Below are positions 14,080-21,582 of a stretch of DNA of 30,030 nt, piece by piece; positions within the stretch are counted from its first letter, which is position 1; each line of letters opens with the position of its first letter. The stretch lies in assembly GCA_001282665.1 (NCBI GenBank), contig LN874945.1, forward strand, positions 357,043-387,072. The letters are read 5' to 3'. The notes below the pieces were generated by a model. It was not told where the DNA came from. It saw only the letters and a program-made list of their open reading frames with translations, and did no database searches. Position numbers and translations under genes: made by a program. The stretch is from Clostridiales bacterium mt11. Its GTDB lineage: Bacteria; Bacillota; Clostridia; Tissierellales; Tepidimicrobiaceae.

Positions 14080-15309
14080 CTACTGTAATCTCTCAATCAA
14101 CTTCATTGGATTTATTATCTTCCCAAGTTCTCCATCATCTTTTGATATGGTATCCCCTGTATTAAGTGCTTCTTCCCAAAAAACATTAGGTGTAATATCT
14201 GGTTTAACTTGGCATGCTAGTGCATATAATCCTGCAATATAAGGTGTTGTCCAACTCATACCACCTTCCCTATAGAATACATAATCATTAACGCCTGTAG
14301 GACTAGCAGTGCATCTTGAATCCATAGGGATCAACAACTCATGATTATTATATTCAAATTTCTCCCAAAATAATCCCCTTGAATATGAAGTAACATCATC
14401 AGGGTCTGTAAGGGGATCACGTCCAAGCCCCATATATGGATTACTATCTACATAAACAGTATAAATTCCATCCTGCTTTGCCTTGTCAATTGCCTCATAT
14501 ACCTTTTCATATCCATCCATCACCCCTCCTACTCCTAGAGATATAGATATAACTCTGATTTTTTTATCTTTAGGTAATGTTTTATTAATTTCAACCACAC
14601 GATCTATGGATTTTGCAAGCCAAGAGAGATCCCACTCAAATTCGCCTTCTTTAAAAGTTCCATGAGTTTCAGCAATATAGTAAAGGTTTGCTTCAGGTGC
14701 TACTCCAACGTTTTTTCCTACAGCAATTGAAGCAACTGCAGGTCCGTGCATTGCTGCATCTTCATCAATACAATGTATTTCCTCATATGATTTCAATTGA
14801 TCTTTATATTCTATATGGTCCACTAATAAACCCTGATCGATTATTGCTATACCCATTCCTTTTCCTGTAATTCCCTTTTTATGAAGTTCTCCTACTCCTA
14901 ACCCTGGGTTCTTTCCCAATTCCATTATCAAATCTGGATCAAAACCATCAGCTAATTTATCAGGCCATTTAGTCTTGCTGTCAAAACTAGCATAGATTAA
15001 GTCTGCGAAATCTCCGCTTAAATCAAGCCCAGTTAAATCACTACTTCTCAAATCCACCTGCCATAGTTCCTCTGAATTCGAATCATATTTAGGAAGGTCA
15101 GTCATTTTCCCCGGATGTATAGAAGAAAAATCTGCTGCACTAGGTTTCCTTACAATACTTAGTTTATTATCTGGAGAAAGCAATGTCCTATACTTAGATG
15201 CTTCTGATTCCCCTGTTTCCTCTGGCGGATCTGTTTTTGCAACCTGGGATGGGCTGCATCCTACTAATAAGAGTACTATTACCATGTATAAACATAATAA
15301 CCTTTTCAT
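14080..15309 (-). CDS. Subtilisin-like (S8) serine protease, lipoprotein
   Basis: This 409-residue protein has a lipoprotein signal (MKRLLCLYMVIVLLLVGC, modified Cys18), so it is anchored outside the cell membrane. The catalytic triad is visible: Asp158 in IAIIDQGLLVDH, His188 in AAMHGPAVASIAVG and Ser352 in GGMSWTTPYIAGLYALA. The motifs are off-consensus (usually HGTxVAG and GTSMATP), which puts it in a divergent S8 branch, but all three residues are present. About 130 residues stand before the catalytic domain and could act as a propeptide or N-terminal domain. It has its own GGAGGTGGAG site and is flanked by terminators on both sides (15390 and 14012), so it is a single-gene unit. It may supply peptides to the nearby Opp system, but nothing shows co-regulation. 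Confidence 0.88.
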   Translation of the reverse strand: MKRLLCLYMVIVLLLVGCSPSQVAKTDPPEETGESEASKYRTLLSPDNKLSIVRKPSAADFSSIHPGKMTDLPKYDSNSEELWQVDLRSSDLTGLDLSGDFADLIYASFDSKTKWPDKLADGFDPDLIMELGKNPGLGVGELHKKGITGKGMGIAIIDQGLLVDHIEYKDQLKSYEEIHCIDEDAAMHGPAVASIAVGKNVGVAPEANLYYIAETHGTFKEGEFEWDLSWLAKSIDRVVEINKTLPKDKKIRVISISLGVGGVMDGYEKVYEAIDKAKQDGIYTVYVDSNPYMGLGRDPLTDPDDVTSYSRGLFWEKFEYNNHELLIPMDSRCTASPTGVNDYVFYREGGMSWTTPYIAGLYALACQVKPDITPNVFWEEALNTGDTISKDDGELGKIINPMKLIERLQ

Positions 15310-15389
15310 AACTCCACCTCCAATTTTTTATATATTAATACATTTGACATAATTTTTCTTTCTCCTCTATTTTTTTGAAATTATATAAA

Positions 15390-15437
15390 AACAATAAGTC
15401 CAATGGTATTTAGACAATATCCATTGGACTCATTGTT
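15390..15437 (-). terminator. Strong intrinsic terminator after mtlD
   Basis: A 17-bp stem (15390-15406 with 15421-15437) with one G-U pair and a 14-base loop is followed on the minus strand by a T-rich run. It ends the hexitol operon 28 bp after the mtlD stop and insulates the subtilase gene. Confidence 0.88.
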
Positions 15438-15465
15438 TTAAGTTATATACTACAATATGTTTATC

Positions 15466-16623
15466 CTAAACATCCTTCCTGAAAAGTTTTCCATACTCTT
15501 CTATAATCCTATCTATTAATACTTGATCTGTTAAACCAGTTACCTCTCGTACAACTTCTTCTATTGGTTTTAGTTCAATCAATTGAACTAAACTTTGACT
15601 TTCTTTATCCTCTGGGTCATTATATATTAGTATTTTGGCTACTGTTTGAATTAAAGCTTCATTTGAAATATTTCTCTCTTCTGTTTCACGAATTGGTTGA
15701 ATAAAACGTTCTTTATATCCTAATTTTCTTATTGGTGATCTTGCGACACGTGAAATATTGTCAGAAATATAAGGATTCATAAAACGTGATAAAACTTTTT
15801 CAATATATCTGTCATGTTCATCTCGATTGAATCCCCACTTTTCAGCCATTAATGTCCCAGTTTCACTTAACACTTTAATAACCTGTTCTTTTATTTCGCT
15901 ATCCATTAACGCCTCAGCAATCGTTTTATATCCTTTGTACTTTCCAGTGTAGGCTATAGTCGCATGACCAGTATTAGCAGTAAATAATTTCCTTTCAATA
16001 AATGGTGCTAAATCAGGAACATAACTAACTCCTTCTAGCTTGATATGTTTATTTTTCAATTCTGGTTCGCTTACTACCCATTCTTTATAAGGCTCAACGG
16101 AAACAAATAACTTATCTTCATGCAACTGTAAAGGTACTATACGATCTACTGCACAATTGGGAAATCCAGTGTATCGTTCCATATATAAAACATCCTCTTC
16201 CGAGAGATGTTTTACAACTTCACTTTTTAAAAATGTACCCCCGCCTATCATATTTTCACATACAATAACATCAATTGGTTCTAATTTACCAATCTTCTTT
16301 CTCTTTTGGATACCTTTTGCAATCAATGGTGCTATGTATGGCAAAACTTTAGGTCCTATCGCAGTCGTTATAAGATCAGCTCTGGCAATTTTCTCCACAA
16401 CTGTATGAGGATTTTTTTGATTATTTATCCCATAAACATTATCAATCTTTATCCTTTTTTTACCTTCCTCTGCAAATTCAATTGTATATTCACCAAATTC
16501 ATTTAATGCGTTGATAATTTCTTCATTTATATCTACAAAAGCTATTTGAAAATCATTATTGTGTAATACTTCTCCAATAAATCCTCTTCCAATATTTCCA
16601 CCACCAAAATGGATTGCTAACAT
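15466..16623 (-). CDS. mtlD: Mannitol-1-phosphate 5-dehydrogenase
   Basis: The protein has about 385 residues, the usual length for MtlD. It starts MLAIHFGGGNIGRGFIGEVL, the NAD-binding GGGNIGRGFIG signature of this long-chain polyol dehydrogenase family. Later family stretches are VDRIVPLQ, the catalytic-region KLFTANTGHATIAYTG (Lys, Asn and His of the polyol dehydrogenase active site) and RVARSPIRKLGYKERFI. It oxidises mannitol-1-phosphate to fructose-6-phosphate with NAD. A TTG at 16632 directly abuts the AAAGGGAG site and cannot be used well; the ATG at 16623 has correct spacing. It is the last gene of the operon and lies 42 bp after mtlA. The epimerase and isomerase upstream raise the possibility that it acts on another hexitol phosphate. 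Confidence 0.93.
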   Translation of the reverse strand: MLAIHFGGGNIGRGFIGEVLHNNDFQIAFVDINEEIINALNEFGEYTIEFAEEGKKRIKIDNVYGINNQKNPHTVVEKIARADLITTAIGPKVLPYIAPLIAKGIQKRKKIGKLEPIDVIVCENMIGGGTFLKSEVVKHLSEEDVLYMERYTGFPNCAVDRIVPLQLHEDKLFVSVEPYKEWVVSEPELKNKHIKLEGVSYVPDLAPFIERKLFTANTGHATIAYTGKYKGYKTIAEALMDSEIKEQVIKVLSETGTLMAEKWGFNRDEHDRYIEKVLSRFMNPYISDNISRVARSPIRKLGYKERFIQPIRETEERNISNEALIQTVAKILIYNDPEDKESQSLVQLIELKPIEEVVREVTGLTDQVLIDRIIEEYGKLFRKDV

Positions 16624-16664
16624 AATATTCAACTCCCTTTAACTCGAATAAATCCATTAATTTA

Positions 16665-18110
16665 TTACATATTAATCTTTTTTAGCTCTTTTATTAGTTC
16701 ATTTAGATTAGGATCATCTATATAGTTTTCTATAGTGATAATCTTGTTGCTATCATGAAATAGTCTTGCCCTATCTGACAAACTCTTATGAACAACGATT
16801 ACATCTGAGTCCTTTGGAACATCTTCTATCCTATAGTGTTTTACTTCAATACCTATAATATTTGCCTTCTCCAATTTCTTTCTAAATGTTGTTGCACCTA
16901 ATGCGCTACTACCTGCTCCTGCATCACAAGCAAACGAAACTTTTTTGATTCTATCATAAACGATACCATCTGAATTTAAAATCTGTTTTCCTTCTGCTTT
17001 CATCTTCTTTGACATCTCAACTGAATTAGCAAAGCTATCTTCATCTTCATCTGTACTCTTATCTAATTTTAATATTATACTTGTAACTATAAATGAAACT
17101 ACAGTAGCCACAACAACTCCTAAAATAATACCTACAAAGTTTCCTTTAGGTGTCAATGCTAAATAGGAGAATATAGATCCAGGACTAGGCCCCGCTACAA
17201 GACCAACTTTAAAAAATTGGAAAGTTAAAATACCCGACATTCCTCCTGCTATCATAGCTAATATTGTAAGAGGTTTCATTAAAACATATGGAAAATACAA
17301 TTCATGAATTCCACCAAAGAAGTGAATAATTATTGCACCAGGAGCAGTTTTTTTAGCTTCCTTTTTACCAAAAATACTATACGCTAGCAATAGACCTAAT
17401 CCTGGTCCAGGATTTGATGCTACAGTAAAGTAAATTGATTTTCCCATATTAAGTGTTTCTTGCATTCCTAAAGGATAATAAATTCCTTGGTCAATTACAT
17501 TGTTTAAAAACAAAACCTTAGCAGGCTCATTAATAAGAGATAATAAAGGTAAAAATCCAGTAGCTACCAATGCTTCTATAGCAGATACAACAAAGTTATT
17601 AGCTGCTTCAATAAGAGGTCCAATTACAAGGTATGATACAAGCATCAATAAAAAACCTAAAATACCAATAGAAAAATTATTTACCACCATTTCAAAGCCA
17701 GCAGGTATCTTATCCTCTATCTTATTATCAAATTTCTTAATCAACCACCCTCCTAAAGGTCCAATGATCATTGCTCCTAAAAACATTGGAATCTCTGATC
17801 CAATTATTAATCCTATTGTTCCAATAGCTCCCATTACAGATCCACGTTTACCATAGATCATTTCTCCACCTGTACTAGCTAGGAGTAAAGGTAATAAGTA
17901 TTTTATTGCTGGGTTAACTATTTTAGCAAGGTTTTCATTAGGTATCCATCCAGTAGGTATAAACAATGCTGTTAAAATTCCCCATGCAATAAAGGCACCT
18001 ATATTAGGTAATACCATATTGGTCAAAAATCCACCAAAAGCCTGGACTCTAGCACGAGTTGATCCTTTACTAGATTTTCTTTCTGAAACTTCATTCATCA
18101 TGTCATCCAT
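16665..18110 (-). CDS. mtlA: PTS mannitol-specific EIICB component
   Basis: The 481-residue protein joins a membrane IIC domain (residues 25 to about 340) to a cytoplasmic IIB domain (about 388-481). IIC shows the mannitol-family sequences FGGFLTNMVLPNIGAFIAWG, GGWLIKKFD and HFFGGIHELYFPYVLMKP. The last holds the conserved GGIHE motif of the mannitol/fructose-type permeases, involved in sugar binding. IIB has the phospho-cysteine in VSFACDAGAGSSALGA, Cys395. EIIA is a separate gene (mtlF) as in most Firmicutes. The AAGAAAGG site directly abuts the first ATG, so translation may really begin at the ATG at 18101. The permease imports and phosphorylates mannitol or a related hexitol. Confidence 0.94.
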   Translation of the reverse strand: MDDMMNEVSERKSSKGSTRARVQAFGGFLTNMVLPNIGAFIAWGILTALFIPTGWIPNENLAKIVNPAIKYLLPLLLASTGGEMIYGKRGSVMGAIGTIGLIIGSEIPMFLGAMIIGPLGGWLIKKFDNKIEDKIPAGFEMVVNNFSIGILGFLLMLVSYLVIGPLIEAANNFVVSAIEALVATGFLPLLSLINEPAKVLFLNNVIDQGIYYPLGMQETLNMGKSIYFTVASNPGPGLGLLLAYSIFGKKEAKKTAPGAIIIHFFGGIHELYFPYVLMKPLTILAMIAGGMSGILTFQFFKVGLVAGPSPGSIFSYLALTPKGNFVGIILGVVVATVVSFIVTSIILKLDKSTDEDEDSFANSVEMSKKMKAEGKQILNSDGIVYDRIKKVSFACDAGAGSSALGATTFRKKLEKANIIGIEVKHYRIEDVPKDSDVIVVHKSLSDRARLFHDSNKIITIENYIDDPNLNELIKELKKINM

Positions 18111-18199
18111 CCTTTCTTATTTTCTTTATCTCAAGTATTTTTAAAATTATAAATACAAGTCAAAAGAAGTAATATTTTTAGTTTTTATTATTAGTAAAT

Positions 18200-18246
18200 G
18201 ATTTAAAAGTACTTTTTTAAAAACGTTTGCAAAAAACTCTTAAATC
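18200..18246 (-). promoter_or_regulatory. Hairpin with cre-like site in the mtlF-mtlA gap
   Basis: An 11-bp stem (18200-18210 with 18236-18246, one G-U pair) encloses a 25-base loop. The loop contains TGCAAACGTTTTTA (minus strand, 18218-18231), which fits the cre pattern TGNAANCGNWNNCA except for one base. The gap of 159 bp is long for this operon. It could be an internal control point or mRNA-processing site; the assignment is tentative. Confidence 0.35.
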
Positions 18247-18269
18247 ATAGAATAAAATAAATAACTACA

Positions 18270-18707
18270 TTACTCTACCGTCCTAATTAAATTAAGTATT
18301 TCTTCTTTAGTATTATAGTTTTTAAACTTTTCTCTAACATCTTCCTCAATTAATATAGAAGATAGATTAGATAATAATTCTAGATGCTCTGAATTGTCCT
18401 TTGCAGCTAATGTTAGTAAGATACTTACCTCCTTATCTTCTGGAAAAACAGTATGGTTTTTTAACTTGAGAAATGAAATACCAGTTTTTATCACTCCACC
18501 TTCATTTCTTGCATGTGGCATTGCAATATCAGGAACTATTACTATATAAGATCCATTCTTTTTAACATTTGTAATCATATCTTCAACATATTTAGGAGTT
18601 ATATATCCTTTTTCTAATAAAGGCTTAGCCCCTATCTTTATTGCTTCTTCCCACGAAAAAACGTTATCTACAAAATTAATATTGTCCTTTAAATATTCAC
18701 TTAACAT
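18270..18707 (-). CDS. mtlF: PTS mannitol/fructose-family EIIA component
   Basis: The protein has about 145 residues and is a single EIIA domain of the mannitol/fructose type. The phosphorylated histidine is His65 in DIAMPHARNEGGV; TPKYVEDMITNV before it and SILLTLAAKDNSEHLELLSN after it are typical. It carries phosphate from HPr to the IIB domain of MtlA. An earlier ATG at 18722 is followed directly by GGAGGGGAGA, which is itself the ribosome binding site for the ATG at 18707, so the shorter form MLSEYLKDN is chosen. It stands between the SIS isomerase and mtlA in the same operon. Confidence 0.93.
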   Translation of the reverse strand: MLSEYLKDNINFVDNVFSWEEAIKIGAKPLLEKGYITPKYVEDMITNVKKNGSYIVIVPDIAMPHARNEGGVIKTGISFLKLKNHTVFPEDKEVSILLTLAAKDNSEHLELLSNLSSILIEEDVREKFKNYNTKEEILNLIRTVE

Positions 18708-18747
18708 TTTTCTCCCCTCCATATAACTTCAAATGATCGCTTAATTA

Positions 18748-18775
18748 GAAATAGCTTAACTAATTAAGCTGTTTC
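18748..18775 (-). other. Short hairpin at the end of the SIS gene
   Basis: A 12-base inverted repeat with one internal mismatch (GAAACAGCTTAA and TTAAGCTATTTC around TTAG) overlaps the stop codon of the isomerase gene. No U-run follows, so it is more likely an RNA-processing or stability element between that gene and mtlF than a full terminator. Confidence 0.3.
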
Positions 18776-19334
18776 ATTCTAAATTCGCGTGATACTTCCA
18801 AAGGCTTGGCATATCAATGTTTTGTTCCCTAATCATCATCAACGCTATAGTATCTCCAAGTAACAATAAACTTTGTTCAAATAAACTCGTCATAGGTTGT
18901 ACTGATTGAGTTTCGTTTGGCAATTGAAGCTTTGTGCTTACAGGGATTCTAACAAAGTAATCCGAATACGCTTTCATTGAGCTATTAGGATTTGCTCCAA
19001 TATGAATAACAGTTGCATTAAACTTCTTCGCCTTTTCTGCTATAATCAATGGAAAATTGGTTTCCCCACTCCCAGATCCTACTATCAATAAATCCCTTTC
19101 AGTAATGGCTGGCTCAGTAATTTGTCCTACTACATAAGTTTTAATGCCAAGATGAGCTAATCGTTTAGCTATAGCTTCTAATGATAATAGAACCCTCCCA
19201 ACGCCAACGAAAAAAACTTTTTCAGCTTTATTTATCTCTGCCAATAACTTATCTATATCATCTGCATCAACTTTATCTAAAGTCGTTTGAAGTTCATCAA
19301 TAATCTCTCTTTCAGCTTCATAATAATCAACCAT
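18774..19334 (-). CDS. 6-phospho-3-hexuloisomerase-like SIS-domain protein
   Basis: This 186-residue single SIS-domain protein matches the PHI (HxlB/RmpB) type in length and layout: FFVGVGRVLLSLEAIAKRLA near residue 40, VGQITEPAITERDLLIVGSG, the GSGET phosphate loop near residue 92 and QPMTSLFEQSLLLLGDTIAL near residue 148. PHI interconverts 3-hexulose-6-phosphate and fructose-6-phosphate. The usual GRS after the first strand is GRV here, a small departure. Normally PHI pairs with hexulose-phosphate synthase for formaldehyde fixation, but the partner here is an epimerase and the context is a hexitol PTS. The real substrate may be another ketose-6-phosphate. Its ATG has AAGGAGG upstream, 14 bp after the epimerase gene. 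Confidence 0.8.
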   Translation of the reverse strand: MVDYYEAEREIIDELQTTLDKVDADDIDKLLAEINKAEKVFFVGVGRVLLSLEAIAKRLAHLGIKTYVVGQITEPAITERDLLIVGSGSGETNFPLIIAEKAKKFNATVIHIGANPNSSMKAYSDYFVRIPVSTKLQLPNETQSVQPMTSLFEQSLLLLGDTIALMMIREQNIDMPSLWKYHANLE

Positions 19335-19348
19335 TTAAATAAGCCTCC

Positions 19349-20041
19349 TTATATTAGACCCTTTGAAATACTTATTTCCATACTTTTTTTGTTTTCTGAT
19401 ATGGTTTTATTAGGAATAAATAAGCTTGTACTTCCTGCAACCAATATATCCGCTCCAGCTCTTACTAAATTAGGTATAGTATCCAACGATACACGACCAT
19501 CAACCTCAATATCTACATCTAATCCATTTCCTTCTATTAACCTATGTAAATCCTCTACCTTTTTCGCTGCATAAGATACTTGTTTTTCATCCTTATTAGT
19601 TGCAAATCCAGGATTAATTAACATTAGTAAAATAGTGTCACATTGAGGCAAAGAATAATCTAAAACGGATAAAGAAGTAGCTGGATTTAAGGCTAACCCT
19701 GCCTTAATACCATTTTTCTTAATTAAGTTGAAATAGTAATCGATATGAGTACTAGTTTCAAAATGAAATGATATTTGTTGAACACCAATTTTAATCATTT
19801 CTCGTATAAAGAATTCATTATTATTAGACATAATGTGAACATCAAAATTCATATCCGTAATCTTACGTAATTGTTTAATTGTATCAATCCCTAATGGCAT
19901 ACTTGGACTAAAACATCCATCAATTACATCTATATGTAAGGTATCTATTCCCTCTTTCTCTATATTTTTAATACTTTTCTCCAGATTACATAAATCTGCG
20001 CACATTATAGAAGGTGCAATTGTGATTTTTCTCTCTTCCAT
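19349..20041 (-). CDS. Ribulose-phosphate/allulose-6-phosphate 3-epimerase family protein (AlsE-like)
   Basis: The protein has about 230 residues and forms a single TIM barrel of the ribulose-phosphate-binding type. Family motifs follow in order: APSIMCADL, the metal-binding LHIDVIDG, FDVHIM, GLALNPAT, LMLINPGFATNKDEKQ and DIEVDG, then a C-terminal phosphate site in VAGSTSLF. The metal ligands (His, Asp, His, Asp) are present. The PSIMCADL start and the AGSTSLF end resemble AlsE (D-allulose-6-phosphate 3-epimerase) more than housekeeping Rpe, where PSILSAD and AGSAIF are usual. An in-frame ATG at 20092 exists, but AAAGGAGAC six bases before the ATG at 20041 marks the true start. It is the first gene of the hexitol operon and could feed allulose-6-phosphate into fructose-6-phosphate. 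Confidence 0.82.
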   Translation of the reverse strand: MEERKITIAPSIMCADLCNLEKSIKNIEKEGIDTLHIDVIDGCFSPSMPLGIDTIKQLRKITDMNFDVHIMSNNNEFFIREMIKIGVQQISFHFETSTHIDYYFNLIKKNGIKAGLALNPATSLSVLDYSLPQCDTILLMLINPGFATNKDEKQVSYAAKKVEDLHRLIEGNGLDVDIEVDGRVSLDTIPNLVRAGADILVAGSTSLFIPNKTISENKKSMEISISKGLI

Positions 20042-20141
20042 TTTTATGTCTCCTTTGATTCCAATATTTGAAACAAATCTAGTTTTAGCCAAAATATAAT
20101 CTTAAATATCTAAAACCATTGTCAATTCCCAACTATTTCAT

Positions 20142-20170
20142 AGTATATCAACAAAAACACAACTTGTCAA
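20142..20170 (-). promoter_or_regulatory. Promoter of the hexitol PTS operon
   Basis: On the minus strand TTGACA (20165-20170), 17 bp and TATACT (20142-20147) form a strong sigma-A promoter, about 100 bp before the epimerase start. The sequence AACTTG occurs twice in tandem (20161-20174), two bases apart, over the -35 box and could be part of a regulator site. Confidence 0.82.
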
Positions 20171-20183
20171 CTTGCTTATACTT

Positions 20184-20198
20184 GGTATTTTTTATACC
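20184..20198. promoter_or_regulatory. Palindromic candidate operator between the divergent promoters
   Basis: ggtattttttatacc is a perfect inverted repeat (GGTAT, five-base spacer, ATACC) between the -35 boxes of the divergent mtl-type and deoR-type promoters. It is a good candidate for the DeoR-family regulator. No second copy was found in the window. Confidence 0.5.
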
Positions 20199-20212
20199 TG
20201 TCTACAATTATC

Positions 20213-20240
20213 TTGACATTTATAACAATTAAAATATAAT
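20213..20240 (+). promoter_or_regulatory. Promoter of the DeoR-family regulator gene
   Basis: TTGACA (20213-20218), 16 bp and TATAAT (20235-20240) form a near-perfect sigma-A promoter about 40 bp before the TTG start of the regulator. Confidence 0.8.
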
Positions 20241-20280
20241 AGAATATGATATTATGGGCATTTGAAAGGAGATTATCCTA

Positions 20281-21081
20281 TTGAGTAAGATGATTGCCGC
20301 AGAAAGAAGAAAGAAAATAGCAGAAATATTGATGACTAACGGAAGTATAAAAACTGTAGAAATATCAAAACTTTTTGGAGTTTCTACAGAAACTATAAGA
20401 AAAGATTTGATTTACTTAAATAAAATCGGTGTTGCAGAAAAAAAACACGGTGGTGCTATTACTCCATTAGAATATGTTACTAGGGCAGTAGAACAACGTT
20501 CTACCGAAAATACTGATGTTAAAAATTCAATTGCAAAAAAAGCCTTGGAATTTGTACCTGAACATGGTGTTATATTTGTTGATGGTGGAAGTACTCCCCT
20601 TCATCTTGCAAAATTATTAAATTTGAAATCTGGATATACAATATTTACAAATTCTTTAGGCGTTGCCAATATATTAGCAAATAGCAATAATACTATCCAC
20701 GTTACAGGAGGAGAACTTAATAGTGTTACTAAAATGTTCAAAGGATTTGGGGCTATTAATTTTTTAAGTAAAATAAAGATTTCTGTATCCTTTTTAGGTT
20801 CTAGTGGATTTAAACAACATAATGGTCCTGCTGTTGTAGAATTTGAAGATGCTGAAGTAAAAAAGGTTGTTATTGAAAATACGAGTACAAATATAGTTCT
20901 TGTTGATAGTACCAAAACAAAATCAAGCGCACTTGTACAATACGCTAATTGGCAAGATATTGACTACTTAATAACAGATGAAAATTTTCCCGACTCATTT
21001 TCAACAAAGCTAAGTAAATTATCAGATCTAACAACTATAATTAAAGTTCCTATTTTAGAGTATCCATTTGAACAAAATTAA
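20281..21081 (+). CDS. DeoR-family transcriptional regulator
   Basis: The 266-residue regulator is the only intact plus-strand gene in the window. The N-terminal helix-turn-helix reads SIKTVEISKLFGVSTETIRK (about residues 21-40), followed by the wing KKHGGAI. The C-terminal DeoR sensor domain has EHGVIFVDGGSTPLHLAKLL and, later, LVDSTKT, the usual sugar-phosphate-binding region of a ribose-5-phosphate-isomerase-like fold. The start is TTG at 20281 with AAAGGAG nine bases upstream; the ATG at 20290 lies too far from that site. It diverges from the hexitol PTS operon and probably represses it until a sugar phosphate binds. No PRD-type MtlR activator is present, so this protein seems to be the operon's local control. 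Confidence 0.92.
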   Translation: MSKMIAAERRKKIAEILMTNGSIKTVEISKLFGVSTETIRKDLIYLNKIGVAEKKHGGAITPLEYVTRAVEQRSTENTDVKNSIAKKALEFVPEHGVIFVDGGSTPLHLAKLLNLKSGYTIFTNSLGVANILANSNNTIHVTGGELNSVTKMFKGFGAINFLSKIKISVSFLGSSGFKQHNGPAVVEFEDAEVKKVVIENTSTNIVLVDSTKTKSSALVQYANWQDIDYLITDENFPDSFSTKLSKLSDLTTIIKVPILEYPFEQN

Positions 21082-21228
21082 TATTATATTCTTAATAAAA
21101 AATCAATGTAAATTTTAATAACTCGATAAAATTAGAATTTTTGAAGGATAAAACTCAGAAAAGTCCAATATTAGATAAAGGGGCTGTCGGGAAATAACTG
21201 ATTTTAGCTCCGATAACTAAAATAAAGA

Positions 21229-21286
21229 GAACCCTCCAGATTTTAGGCTTTGAAAAAGTCTTTTAATCTTGCTGGGTTCTTTTTTT
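21229..21286 (+). terminator. Intrinsic terminator for the deoR-type gene, inside the mobile element
   Basis: GAACCC (21229-21234) pairs with GGGTTC (21274-21279). Weaker pairing continues inward (AGATT with AATCT) and seven T follow on the plus strand. It lies 150 bp past the regulator stop, so the element seems to supply the termination signal. Confidence 0.65.
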
Positions 21287-21363
21287 GTCTGAGATATTTT
21301 GTTTTTGGGTACAACAAATAAAGGTATTCAACTTGAGATATAACTTTTTCTCCAAGCTACTAC

Positions 21364-21504
21364 CTAGGCAGTTTTACCCTCGAATTCTTTGATTTTTCCT
21401 TTTTCACTTTGTGTGTTGTTATGTGATTTTGTCTTAAGTTCTTCCCAAACCTCATTGACCTTCATAGTCTTGTTCTTCTGACCATCTTTTTCTTCATCAT
21501 ATTT
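21364..21504 (-). pseudogene. Transposase fragment (probably IS1182-like)
   Basis: The frame reads KYDEEKDGQKNKTMKVNEVW and then EELKTKSHNNTQSEKG before ending at TAG after a further ten residues. The charged sequence and the NxxSEKG stretch recall the linker region of IS1182-type transposases before the last catalytic block. No start codon with a ribosome binding site is present and the gene is cut at both ends, so no active enzyme can be made. Just beyond the stop, another frame stays open with KLYLKLNTFI, which suggests further decay by frameshift. The family name is tentative. Confidence 0.6.
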
Positions 21505-21513
21505 GTAAAAAAA

Positions 21514-21539
21514 TAGTACACTCTTAGCAGAGTGTACTA
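21514..21539. terminator. Bidirectional hairpin terminator inside the mobile element
   Basis: A perfect 10-bp stem TAGTACACTC/GAGTGTACTA with loop TTAGCA has T-runs on both sides: CTTTTTT follows on the plus strand and TTTTTTT on the minus strand. It may end minus-strand transcripts from the Nramp-like operon as well as plus-strand reading. Confidence 0.8.
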
Positions 21540-21582
21540 CTTTTTTATGGAGCTATTTCCCTACAGCCCCTAATAATATTTC

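Larger units (their letters stand above)
21180..21570. mobile_element. 391-bp transposon-derived element with 17-bp terminal inverted repeats
   Basis: The left end GGGGCTGTCGGGAAATA (21180-21196) and the right end TATTTCCCTACAGCCCC (21554-21570) are inverted repeats with one mismatch. Inside are a 46-codon transposase scrap and two hairpins, with no complete transposase. It fits a MITE or an internally deleted insertion sequence. I see no convincing target duplication. It accounts for most of the gene-free stretch 21082-21628; the rest (21082-21179, 21571-21628) shows only a short dispersed repeat. Confidence 0.75.

Noticed and set aside
17500..17856. 118-codon open frame on the plus strand
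   Set aside because: It is the antisense of the mtlA membrane domain, without ribosome binding site or domain; low-GC membrane genes often leave such frames open.
18774..20041. Formaldehyde fixation pair (hexulose-phosphate synthase plus isomerase)
   Set aside because: The partner of the isomerase has the metal-binding and LHIDVIDG/EVDG motifs of a 3-epimerase rather than those of hexulose-phosphate synthase, and it lies in a hexitol PTS operon.
20601..20915. 104-codon open frame on the minus strand
   Set aside because: Antisense to the DeoR-type regulator, with no translation signal.
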